Of a stretch of 64,000 bases of DNA, positions 9,381-19,831 are shown in pieces. The notes beneath the pieces are model-generated. The model was not told where the DNA came from, did no database searches, and saw only the letters and a list, made by a program, of their open reading frames with translations. Numbering within the stretch: the first letter of the stretch is position 1; each line of letters starts with the position of its first letter. A program made the position numbers and the translations under genes. The DNA comes from Kalaharituber pfeilii. Lineage: Eukaryota; Ascomycota; Pezizomycetes; Pezizales; Pezizaceae. The DNA lies in the NCBI GenBank assembly GCA_015179045.1, contig WHUZ01000003.1, positions 1-64,000 of the forward strand, in the 5' to 3' direction.

Positions 9381-11595
9381 GCAGTTAGACAGCTGGTGAT
9401 TGAGATCGACTGCCTGGCTCCAGAAATGAGGCATCTGTGTGTCATGTTGTACATGGTAGATTAACTCATTGCCAGTCCTGGGGCACTCAAAGTGCTAGCC
9501 TGCATAAATATGAGATAAAAATAATTAATAGAGCATGATAGATTTGTTTGGGATGTGTTTCGTTCTTGCTGTTGCTTCGTGTGTGATCAGGACAGTACGG
9601 TCATGATGCTTCCCCAGCTAACCCGAGAAAGCTGATGATAGCATCATCTACAGTCCCTAACATCTAATGTTATTCCAAGCCTGTTGTTGCACATCCCGAT
9701 TGTCCATGAGCTGAGTATAGGCATGCGCTAGAAATGGATAGGTTGATCAACATTGCAAATGCATTGTTTGTAATGAGTATTCTTGTTAAGGTGCACTATG
9801 CTTCAGTGATTTGAGTGCAGTGATTTGGTGAAATTCCCAGGGGGTGCACGATGAGGATAAATGGCTGCAGCTAATCACAACTGTACCTGTCCATGCTAGC
9901 TAACCAGCGCTCCATGCGGATGACATGAGCTGTTTGATTGGGTGTGTCATCAGCTGCCAATATGCACAATTTGGGCCCATCTCTCAGATGGGCAGATAGC
10001 TTGCACCTATGAAAGCTCGTCCTGGGAAAAAAAAAGGCTTCTGAAGCAGAATACACTCTCTATAATCGGATATACCATTTGGGCACCATACATAGCTGAT
10101 ATTGGAGCGGAATTTGCTGGCAACGTGCTCGTAACTGGGGGGGCCGCTGATGTGGCGAAAATACTGGCCCGGCTACCCCTTTCGCCGCCTGGATGAAGCG
10201 AAATCAGGCACGTTTCTAAATGATAGGAGTTCCTCGTTGTCGATTCTGTGCCCCATACGGAGCTAGCAGCATCCAGGAAAATTGCTGCGGATCGCCAACA
10301 GACTGGTGGTGGTGGGAATGGGCATGGGCATATCTTCGGTTAATAAAATGAGTGGTTTACTATGCTTCGACAAGCAGCATAGAGGTGATCTGCTGGCAGC
10401 TTCTTCTTGCCCTCCCGCTTTCACTCCGTTTCTTTTTTATTTTCTTTTTCTTTGTTCTATTTGGTCCTGTAAGCGTCAAATTCGTTAGCTATTGTTTTCT
10501 TCATCCCAAACATGGCTAGAAAATTTCGTTTTATCCTGAGTTCTGCTTCTTGGGGTTTCGCTCGATGATGATGGACAATGACCAATTGATCGATATGGGG
10601 GCATTGGCGATCATGGACAGGACGAGATGCTAGTTGTATGCGCAGCGCTGGGTAGAAGAATGACCGGACGTAGAAGCCCAGAATGTTTCTGCAGTGTGAT
10701 TAGCGCCCATCGAAAAAGTGATCATGATCATGATCATGACTGGGCCGAGCAGCGAGCGAATGGATTGTGGAGGAGCTGCGAGCTGTGCCAGGACTGCCGT
10801 CTACAGCATGTCGTAATGCATTGCCGCGGCTGCTGCTGGCAGCTCATTCCGTGTGGGCAGTCGGCCGTGCGCTGCAAGCGCTATGCGCTCAGCCACCAGG
10901 CGACGCGAAAGCGGGCGTGCGAGGGAGAGAGTCTGGGAGCGAGATGCTGCGCAGTAGACTCGGCGGAGGGAGGATGGGCAGAGCGCTGCTTGCGTGCAAG
11001 CAAAGGCGAGAGCTGCCGTCCCCCGCGCTCTCGCGCTCTCGCACTCTCTCTCTCTCTCTCGGATGTCCGCCTGACTGGGCCCGTATTTGCCTCCGCTGGC
11101 GGGTTATGTAAGGCCCCACGGGCAGCCAACCGCCGCACGGTCGTCGCCAGCGCTGCGCTAGCTCAGCTCAGCTCGCATTCCTCTTATGCTTTACATACTC
11201 GCCGCCGGCCCCTTCCCACCCCACAAGAAAAAAGGCTCCGTCTAGCTCCCCCCCCCCCAATAAAAAAAAAAAAAAAAAAAAAACCGCTTCAACCCCCCAT
11301 CGCCCTTCGCACGAGCTTACAGCTGCCCCGAGATAAAGCTCGACTGCCCCCAAGCCTCCGTCAAATCTTGGACAAAACTCGTTCTCCTTTGCCCTGAATC
11401 TACTGGGACCGTGCATAACGTCATACGCCAAAACTTCGCAGCGCACCAACTCCTGCCTGCAAATTCGTCTAGTCTTCTTGTTCACCTGTACCAGCACCTC
11501 CCCCTCTTCCGCAATCTCTCGAAGATTCTTCACTACGACATCCCCAGTTGCTCCCGAACATTGCATTTCTCAATTCCCCTCCAGCGGATTATTCA
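9381..11595. other. Intergenic/promoter and 5' leader region of KCS1
   Basis: No conserved coding segment is seen, although a long frame (10627-11397) is open in GC-rich DNA. Notable items are a GATCATGATCATGATCATGA run near 10720-10740, a CT microsatellite at about 11040-11060, and a C-run followed by a 22-nt A tract (11262-11283). The last 300 bp are pyrimidine-rich, as in many fungal promoters and leaders. Confidence 0.5.
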
Positions 11596-11634
11596 ATGAC
11601 CACCACATGCCATCTTCGCATGTCTCATCCATAA
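11596..11634 (+). promoter_or_regulatory. Overlapping upstream ORF in the KCS1 leader
   Basis: The ATG at 11596 opens a 12-codon frame ending with TAA at 11632-11634. It overlaps the predicted KCS1 ATG (11607) in another frame. It is the first ATG in the preceding 200 bp of pyrimidine-rich leader, so scanning ribosomes would meet it first. Such overlapping uORFs usually reduce main-ORF translation. If transcription starts downstream of 11596 it has no effect. Confidence 0.5.
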
Positions 11635-14600
11635 CGAGTTCTACTCGAATACCCCATGCACCTACTCGGTCAAAGACCTTTCCCCTACCGGCCCACCCTT
11701 CCACTGCTCACGATGAAGTAGACTGGTCGGGATCGTTTCTGGCTCAATCTCCTCCTGAGCAACGGACCGGTCTGAGCTCTTTGCTCAAGTCAACGCCCTT
11801 CAAGATGCTTTCGCCAATGTTGAACTCTAATAACGCTACACAGGGGGCCATTTCCAACTTCAATCCTCACTCATTAGCAGCTTCGTTACATTCACCTCCA
11901 ACTCTTCAGGGTGCTCGGCGAGCTTCGTTCTCCTGGAGACACCATCCTTCCTCTCTCACGGCCATGTCACCAGTTGATGCGTTCACGCTATCAGCAGGGC
12001 CACCTCGTGCACATGACCGGTATTCGATGCTGGTACTGCCATTCCTAAGCCCAGTTGACACCCCAGTTGAGGGCTCACCCACATCACCAGTGTCGCTCGA
12101 CCAACATATGGGAAATAGCAAAGCAGCCTCAACGTGGGAATCGCTGGCAAACGGAGCTGATCACAGCGTTGCTTCGGGGAACGGAGGCACCAATGGCACG
12201 GAACCTAGTAAATTTCAAGACCCTGCAGACGATTGTGGTAGCACTGAGGGCAAGCCACATCCGAAATATGGTGTCAATCTGCGAGACGGTGATGATTGTC
12301 GTGGATCTGTGGAGAGGACAATTTCGGCTGTCATGTCCAATGAATCATATTCACGCAGTAGGAAAACTACGCAGAGTTTGAGGCTCTTCAAGGAAAATGA
12401 TGTGGAGGAAAGAGATAGGCTGAAGAAAGATGACTGGGGCCGAGACAGAGAACAGAAGGAAAGGAATCGTGCTGCTAATAAAGTCCAGGATAAGAGTAAT
12501 CTGCATTTGGTTGCTGAAGCAGGAATATCAGGTATTACTTTCCATTCAAATTCCGCCTCTTATAATACACAATTATCCACCCTATAATAAAACTATAAAA
12601 TGAGTCCCTTGCCCACATGCAGCTGTGTTTTTTTCCAAACGGTGATAGACTTGCACGCTATGATAGCATACCTGACATCATTATCTCAGAGGATTCATTT
12701 AGTGCCGAAACACCTGTGAATACTAGTGCATCCGGGGTAGACTCCAGTTTTCTATCATTGGATGGTAGTCAACAACAAAAGTCCACAGTTACTGCTGAGA
12801 GTGAGGTTTCTTTGCCTAGAAGACCTACCGTGAACTTCGTTGATGGTAGTGACGACCAAAGTCGCAGAATATCCGATATCAAAGAGCAGCATCAAGAGGA
12901 AGAGGAAGAATCAGAGAAGGATGAGATTTCATCAGCGTTATACATTCCTCATACAACACCAGCCCTTCGTCCAGTTCATCCATCTACAATCAATGCTGAG
13001 GATGAGGATTCTTTTCAACACAGCGACGACCTGCCTGAAGGTACTGTTTCAGAGTTTGTATTGGATAATGCAACACGATCTACCGGCCCTCCTCCTGTAT
13101 CAGAACACACTATTCAGGACGTCGAAATGACTACAGCGGCTATTAGTGAGGATGAGACTTCTGGATATACATCAGATGGATTAACATGTTCATCAGCATC
13201 AGACTCAGAAAGTTTATCAGGAAAGGAAATCTATGATGATGAGATGGTGAACATCGTGAAGAGCGACGGAGAGGGAGGTTCTCGGGCTTCTTATATGGAC
13301 TCATCATTAGTAGATAAAATTCCGACGAAACATGAGCCTTCCAATCGAGAACTCAGCAAGAGGCGTGGTAGGCGCCACAGCTCGAAATACTATCATGCAA
13401 AAGCAGCTGCAGCTGCTCCGGAGGTTCCCTTAGGAGCTGTCGAGTTAAAGCCGTATAATCATCAGGTTGGTGGGCATACTGCTTTATTTAGATTCTCTAG
13501 ACGTGCGGTTTGCAAGTGCTTGAGCAACAGGGAAAACGAATTCTATGAGGCAATTGAAACCAGGCATCCGAGTCTTCTAAAATTTCTTCCTAAGTAAGTT
13601 TTTCCTCACTGCCGTACGATTGCAGTCCAAAAATTTCCTATTCATTATTGTCTTTGATAGTTCTAATTACATTCATTTAGGTACATTGGTGTCTTAAATG
13701 TCACCTTTAGAAAGGCATCAAGGAAGAAAAAGGTTAAGAAGGACGACGACAAGGATAAGCATGAATCAAAGCAAGATCAGAAGGACACAACGGATCCTAA
13801 ACAAGGTCCTTCTCACGCTAATGGAAATAGTCACGATCTACAACTAAGAGCCAGCGACAACACGAATCCCTCAATACCTTTGCCGCAGGTCGTATTCGAG
13901 AACAATCGTCACATTATTCCTGACAATTTATTCCGCAACTTTTCATCCAGTGCCCCTTCGTTAGTTCCGCTCTTTGGAACCCCTTCTCCTGAACAGGTCC
14001 TCAATATCTCTCCTAGGAGTCATGATGGACAGTCTGCACACCTTGAAGACTTCGAAAATGGATCACCAACTTGGCGTCGTAGCAGCCGAGGTGCTACTCT
14101 GGTAAACCATCGGCTCAAAGAGCAGGTCTTGCGAGACGTTTTTCTCCCGTCCTCAACCCGTGGGCATGGCACTCACGGGAGGTCAAGGTCGTACGTCTGC
14201 TCAAGTAGAGATCCTAGAAGTCCGTCAACACATGCCGCGGAGAGACACCCAATAAAATGCAGTGAAAATGATATTTTCGAACGCCGACACCGAGTGTCTG
14301 TCAACCCGCAGCAAAAGCACATTTGGGAAGAACGTGGATTCTCAGAAGGTGATGATAGAATGCCCAGCATAGTCCTTCCCCATTTGGAAACCCGAAACGA
14401 GAAAAGCGACTCTAGGGGGTGTGCAGTCGGTCAGTCGATTATTAGACATAGACGGTCTAGTCCTCCAATGCGGCGTAGGAAAAGCCCACAAAGACCATCC
14501 ACTTCCTATGCGCGACTGGATCATTATGAGGATGACGGTTATGGAGGTGACAGAGAGGATGAAGTGTTTACCATGGATGATGAAGACACTGTCCCTGCAA

Positions 14601-15494
14601 AGAGAAGCTGGGCGGAAACGGTGCTTAACACGAAAGCCATCCGCACCACGACCTGCTACCTCCGATGCGCATTTTCCATCAACTTTATCTATTTCGCAAG
14701 ATGGAACTCCGTCAATACAGGCACCAAATTCCACTATTGTTGAACAAACGGATAAAGAGCAACCTCCTGCTGAAAGAGTAGAGCACTTCCTCCTACTTGA
14801 AGACCTTACTGCAGGCATGAAAAGGCCTTGTGTTCTAGATTTGAAGATGGGGACCAGGCAATATGGCGTTGATGCCTCGGAAAAGAAGAGGCAGTCACAG
14901 CGTGGCAAAGTTGCGAGCACAACCTCCAGGGCACTTGGTGTTCGGGTTTGTGGTATGCAAGTCTGGAACGCAAAAACAAATTCATACCTCTTCCAAGACA
15001 AATACTACGGAAGGGACTTGAAGGCTGGCAAGGAGTTTCAGGATGCCTTAACAAGATTTCTTTTCGATGGTCAAAATCAAAAATCTGTTTTGAGACACAT
15101 CCCCACAATTCTAGAAAAGTTAGGAGATCTAGACAATATGATCCGATGTCTTCCTGGTTACAGGTTTTACGCCAGCAGTTTACTTCTCTTATATGACGGT
15201 GCAGATCACAGTCGGCCCATCGACATAAAATTAGTTGATTTCGCTAATTGCGTGACAGCGGAAGATCCTCTTCCCGAAGGGACTTTATGCCCTCCTCAGG
15301 ATAGAAATGGTGTAGATAGAGGGTATCTTCGAGGACTTAGATCGCTGAGAATGTACTTTCAAAAGGTTTGGAATGAGGTTAAAGGTGTGGATTGGGTAGA
15401 GAGGGGTGAAGTCGAATTTAGCACAGGGCGAGAGGGATCGCCAAACATTTGGAGAGAGGTTTATATGGACGACGATGGAGAGGCGTCAACCTAG
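11607..15494 (+). CDS. KCS1: Inositol hexakisphosphate kinase (KCS1 family)
   Basis: Pyrophosphorylates inositol hexakisphosphate to PP-InsP5 (InsP7), acting in phosphate sensing, vacuole and stress signalling. Exons are 11607-12531, 12690-13593 and 13681-15494. Intron 1 (158 bp) has GTATTA, a CTGAC branch at 12672 and CTCAG; intron 2 (87 bp) has GTAAGT...TTTAG. The N-terminal two thirds is Ser/Glu-rich and disordered. [21 protein letters not shown] and FLPKYIGVLNV begin the kinase core. The IPK signature [14 protein letters not shown] lies at about residue 990, with SSLLLLYDG and the metal-binding DIKLVDFAN near the C-terminus. The frame changes by one base near 14621-14640 ([10 protein letters not shown] to [10 protein letters not shown]); no intron of sensible length fixes this, so one extra base in AAA 14633-14635 is suspected. 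With that correction the protein is 1213 aa. The ATG at 11607 is the first in frame. Confidence 0.9.
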
Positions 15495-17107
15495 GGGCTT
15501 TTCATTAAGGAATTCTTTGGCCTGTGGACCATGGTATGGTAATGGAGACAATGGGGGAGGATGACATCGGTATCTTCACCTCCCCTTTCATTAACAAATT
15601 CTTAGGCCTTTGTTTTGCTTTTAGCGAATGGAAGAGAAATGGTTTTGGCGAATGGAATCATTGTTGTTGTTTTCGTTCTGATAACTGGTTTTGTAATATC
15701 ATGATTGGGTCTTGGGATGCTTCCTAATTTTTTGTTTTTGTTTTCTTTTTGTTTTTTCATCAATATGGAAGGCTGCATTCTTAAGTTCTTCATTTCACAA
15801 TTGCATTTTTTGGTTGTGCCTCTCTCATACTCTCGATTTCGTCTTGCGAATTGTGCTTTCTGGACTACATCAGGGTTGTTTCTGTCTTGATCATTGTGTC
15901 GTTCTTACCTTTTTTTTTTTTTCAGCATCCTCATATAAGAGATTCCGCTGTGAATAGTCAGAAGCCTATCGTGTGCCCCTTAAATTTTTATTCAGGGGTC
16001 GACCATTTTACTTCACTTTCTATGCATGTAATTTACATTGTAACCAGCGTGCTTGTTGTACCCTGGAGGATAACAAAACACACCGGAGAAGTTGCTGAAT
16101 GTTAATATCATCTCTCCATCTCCGTATTTCAGTCCCTGATCTTCATCTCTTCAAGTCGGGCACCCTGTAATCTGCACTTGCTGGTATATAAACAGGGAAG
16201 AAGAGAACTTGTGATCTCCTTGAGGGGTGAAGTGCATGCTTTTGATAACTGTACTAGTTTGTGATAACGTCGCCTCGCCAGTAGGCCATCGTGTTAGGCG
16301 GATTTTGCAACGTCTGGGTAAAGCAACTCGGGTATTTATCACGGTTGCTGGATGTTTGTAGCTGGTGTAGCAGGCAAAAGTTCGATTAAATAGCCGAACT
16401 TTGTTGGTTAACTTCCCCATCCGAGAAAATTTTATTCTCAATACCAGGCTTGTTTTATCACTTGAGAAAGCTAGTATGTCTTCTCAAGACCCTTCTCGAT
16501 TAACCGAGACTCTTATTCCTCCGAACTGTCCATGGGGTGACCACGAACAGTTAATCCATTGAGCCAATCTTCATCATCCTTTGAAGCTTTATGTACTTGG
16601 TTAAAAGAGTAAGAAAAAATTCATTTGGCCCATTTATGTGTTAAGAATGAAGCAGAGCATCAGCCTGGGCAAAAAGGAAAGCTTTGGGAGAAGATAAGAT
16701 TCTCAGTAGAGATGCAGTGGAATACAGACATTACTAATACTATTTTTGAAGTTAACCGAATAACTTTACTCGCAACATTGCAAAATTCGCCTATTGATAA
16801 CGGTAGTATAGTTGTAAACGAGCACCCGCTCAGCCCTCATATATTTGTTGAGTACATGGCATTCGCCTTCTTTGACAATCCAAGCATTGTCTGCATATTC
16901 TTGTATTGAGAGTGGGGTGAGGTGTTAAGTACAGGAGCTCCCCTCTCTTTTATCCTTCTTTCCTTACTGTTCCCTTTCCCTTCTCAGTACGGAGTACAGT
17001 AAGTAGTTCCTATAGCTTCCACCACCGTTCCATTGCCAAGCCTTCAAACCTCTTTTCCTCCCCACAGCATTCCCCTTTTTCACGGATAATTGGCACCAAG
17101 TGAGACA
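15495..17107. other. Intergenic region KCS1-TAF10
   Basis: 3' region of KCS1 rich in T-runs (15725-15760, 15910-15925), followed by unassigned DNA. The small open frames at 16150-16910 show no recognisable domain. Confidence 0.5.
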
Positions 17108-17182
17108 ATTCAGCTGAGGCTACGGATTGTTCAGCTGAGGGCTTTCAATGAATCAAACACGTGCGTGCATCTCACCCACGTG
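17108..17182. promoter_or_regulatory. TAF10 promoter: twin TTCAGCTGAGG and twin CACGTG boxes
   Basis: TTCAGCTGAGG occurs at 17109-17119 and 17130-17140, 21 bp apart (two helical turns). CACGTG occurs at 17158-17163 and 17177-17182, 19 bp apart. They lie 220-290 bp upstream of the TAF10 ATG. CACGTG is the palindromic site of fungal bHLH factors; assigning a specific regulator is inference. Confidence 0.45.
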
Positions 17183-17399
17183 ATTCGGCGTGCAATGCCA
17201 AGACTAGAAACTAACCTCGCCACATGACAATGCACAGCACCATTGATTGATTCAGCTCGGACGTAAAGAACGCAATTTGAAATCACGCACACGAAACGAC
17301 TTAAGATTACAAATTATCAACAATTTCAATTAACGGTCGAGCTGACGTGCAAAGCGAATCAAAGAGACACAAGTTGCAAATCGACAGCACCAAGCGAGG

Positions 17400-18234
17400 A
17401 TGGCGAATCAACCAGGACAGAACGCCAATGTGCATATCAAAACAGAAGAGCCGGACATAGAGGGGGACTTGAACATGGAGCTGCAGAGCAACGCGAATGA
17501 TGATAACGCTAATGGAGGAGGGGTAGCATCCGCAGGGGGTGCTGCTGGTATGGGTGCAGATGTGGCGGGGCTTACCGGGAGGCCACCAGCGGAGGGGGGA
17601 ATTCACGTGCCACCGGTACCACGCAAGGACAAGAATTTACGAGAATTTCTGGCAGCGATGGATGAGTATGCGCCAATTGTATGTTACAAGACGGTTATCG
17701 ATCTATTGATATGAGACTTCTTCATCGGGACCCTTTTGTGCTGTCAAGATTTGAACTTCGTACTCATGCTTTCTATCCGAATTGCAGATTCCGGATGCAG
17801 TCACAGATTACTACCTCGCACTATCTGGTCTCTCCACTTCAGATATTCGACTGAAGCGGCTGCTCGCCCTCGCAACCCAGAAATTCATCTCCGACATCGC
17901 GACTGACGCGTACCAGTATTCACGGATACGGTCCAACACCAGTGGCGGGAACCTTGGGGGTGGAGCTGGCGGCTTTCCAGGAGGAGGTATGGGAGGCATG
18001 GGAGGTATGCCCGGGGCCGGAGTGGGTGGGGCGGGTGCATTCGGCACTGGGGGGGCTGGGGGTGGAGGCGGTGGTGGTGGTGGTGGGACGTTGAGGCCGA
18101 TGCCTAGGCCAGGGTTTGGTGGCGGTGGAGGGTCGGGATCATCAAGTGGGAGGTCGGTGTTGACGATGGAGGATTTGGGGGCTGCTGTAGCGGAGTATGG
18201 GGTGAATACAAGGAGACCGGAGTTTTACCGATAG
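17400..18234 (+). CDS. TAF10: TFIID/SAGA subunit TAF10
   Basis: TBP-associated factor 10, a histone-fold subunit shared by TFIID and SAGA in the nucleus. Exons are 17400-17678 and 17788-18234, with a 109-bp GTATGT...TTGCAG intron, giving 241 aa. Residues 1-70 are acidic and Gly/Asn-rich. [24 protein letters not shown] starts the histone fold; [30 protein letters not shown] is the long central helix. A glycine-rich insert (about 143-212) interrupts the fold, and [25 protein letters not shown] forms the last helix and the conserved C-terminus. The gene converges with RSM19 on the opposite strand. Splicing is required, since reading through ends after IDLLI. Family assignment is essentially certain. 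Confidence 0.95.
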
Positions 18235-18778
18235 AGGTCTACGGCGTTTGGGGGGGAGGTTATGGCGGGTTTTACCCCCGGGGTGAAATCTTGTGGATAC
18301 ATGCGTGAAACAACAGAATTTCATTACGCGGTAGGATCTCCTCTATAAGTCTCATTTTGTTATTTTCTCGGTTTTCCTTTTGCCCTTCTAAATTTTGTAT
18401 TGATAAATGACTTTATCCTCTATTGCTGCTTTTCACTGGGTGTCTCTGTTGTTTTTCCCGCTATGATTACTGTCATACTTTTAGGTTTTTTCTTAAGACG
18501 TCGGGTCAGTTGTAGAATTGTTCTTGTGTTGTGGAATTAGTGATCGTTCATTGTAGTATCGTATTTATTCTATGAATTGGCGGTGTATGGAATATGTACA
18601 ATAGATTAGGGCAATAGCATTATTCTTAACTGGCATCAGTGAAGTTATGAATGAGTTCGATGTTTTCGTATGCGTATATATACAATATGTATCAACATAA
18701 AAGCTCACAGGAGTGCTGACGATTTGATTTCGGCCATTGGAGGAAGATACAAAGTAGTGAAGCGTAGATTGAAGGTAT
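18235..18778. other. Convergent 3' intergenic region TAF10/RSM19
   Basis: 544 bp between two convergent stop codons, T-rich on the + strand. No additional gene was recognised. Confidence 0.6.
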
Positions 18779-19254
18779 CTATTTATTCTTCGACATCTTG
18801 TATGAGAAAGGTTTGCGGGTCCTAAGTGTGTATGCATTGACCAATCAGCATGTCTAACCCGGCTTCAAATTTCTTCTGCTGGATCGTAGGATACGTACGC
18901 TGCAAATTCACCAAGCTTGTGCCCCACCATGTCCCCCGTGATCAGCACATCCACGTAGTCCTTACCATTATGTACTTGGAATACGAGGTTGACAAAGTCT
19001 GGGAGGATGGTGCACGAGCGGGCCTTGGTCTTGATGGGAGGAGTTTTCTGGCCCGGCGTGCGCTCAATGGGAAGACTTGTGAGTGTTAGCGGTTTGCCGA
19101 GTTCGGGTAGGAGGGGTGGAGGGGGTTATGTACGGGACGACGAATGGGCCTGATGCACAATCAAATAAGTTTCACTGTTCAGCGCATATACAGTGGGAGA
19201 GAGTGGATTACCTTTCCAGACAGATCTGCGAAGCAGGGCGCGTGTGGGTAGCAT
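18779..19254 (-). CDS. RSM19: Mitochondrial small-subunit ribosomal protein uS19m (RSM19)
   Basis: Mitochondrial 37S ribosomal protein S19, part of the small-subunit head. Because the exons are tiny, no long ORF marks it. Minus-strand exons are 19254-19212 (43 nt), 19149-19134 (16 nt), 19075-18899 (177 nt) and 18821-18779 (43 nt), summing to 279 nt or 92 aa. Introns are 62, 58 and 77 bp, all GT-AG: GTAATC...CATCAG, GTACAT...CTAAC...CAAG, GTACGT...CTTAG. The spliced product starts [20 protein letters not shown], continues LPIERT, has [15 protein letters not shown] and [18 protein letters not shown], then [18 protein letters not shown], and ends MSKNK. These are the hallmark uS19 segments in the right order, and the length fits the family. 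The gene is divergent from TBF1. Confidence 0.93.
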
Positions 19255-19570
19255 TTTTGTTCACTGTTTCTCTCTTTGCGGAGTTCATGCATTGACTGAC
19301 GTGCGGAGCTTCTGCGGCTCCGTGAGGCTCTGCTGCGGCAGTCTCGCCCGCTGTGCCAAGCCCTTGCTGCCCCTCCGCGCGCTGACTCAGTGACAGGCAG
19401 AAATTTCAACCCTCATCCTCCAGCCCTCAGCCCTCAACCCTCACTTCTCTGCGATCTCTCCTTCGACTCTAGCACCCTGCCAGCGCCAAACGGATAAGTA
19501 AGATAAAATAAAATTAAAAAAAAAAAAATAATACTAATAAATAAATAAATAAGATAGAATTTAAAAAGGA

Positions 19571-19601
<31 letters not shown>

Positions 19602-19831
19602 TAATAATATTCTAAAAATTGAATTAAGAGGAAAAAAGATCATTAGGAAAACAGTCCGCGGGCCAATCCAATTGATTCAATCAGAGGGGGAAATAAGCAG
19701 AATTGAGTAAAGATCCCACCCCACCCCCCTACAGCCGCATACATATAGGGCTCGAATCCTCAGGGCAAGAAAAGGAGGGCAAAGGGCTCACTCAACCCGA
19801 ATCCAGCCAGCCAGGCAAGCCAGGACCCCCG
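19255..19831. promoter_or_regulatory. Divergent promoter region RSM19/TBF1
   Basis: 577 bp between two divergent start codons. It holds reiterated CCCTCA words at 19410-19445 and an AT-rich block (19500-19640) with a 28-nt A tract (19570-19597). Poly(dA:dT) tracts are typical nucleosome-excluding promoter elements. No TTAGGG-type site was seen here. Confidence 0.55.

Noticed and set aside
10627..11397. 256-codon ORF upstream of KCS1
   Set aside because: Cys/Arg/Ser-rich translation of GC-rich DNA running into the CT microsatellite and polyA tract; overlapping frames on the other strand are equally open.
11478..11606. KCS1 start at 11478
   Set aside because: The codon there is TTG; the first in-frame ATG is 11607.
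14547..14700. 154-bp intron to explain the KCS1 frame change
   Set aside because: It would use a weak GTGACA donor and remove the family-like SWAETVL segment; a one-base error is simpler.
19703..19831. TBF1 start at 19703
   Set aside because: The codon is TTG; the first ATG in that frame is 19832.
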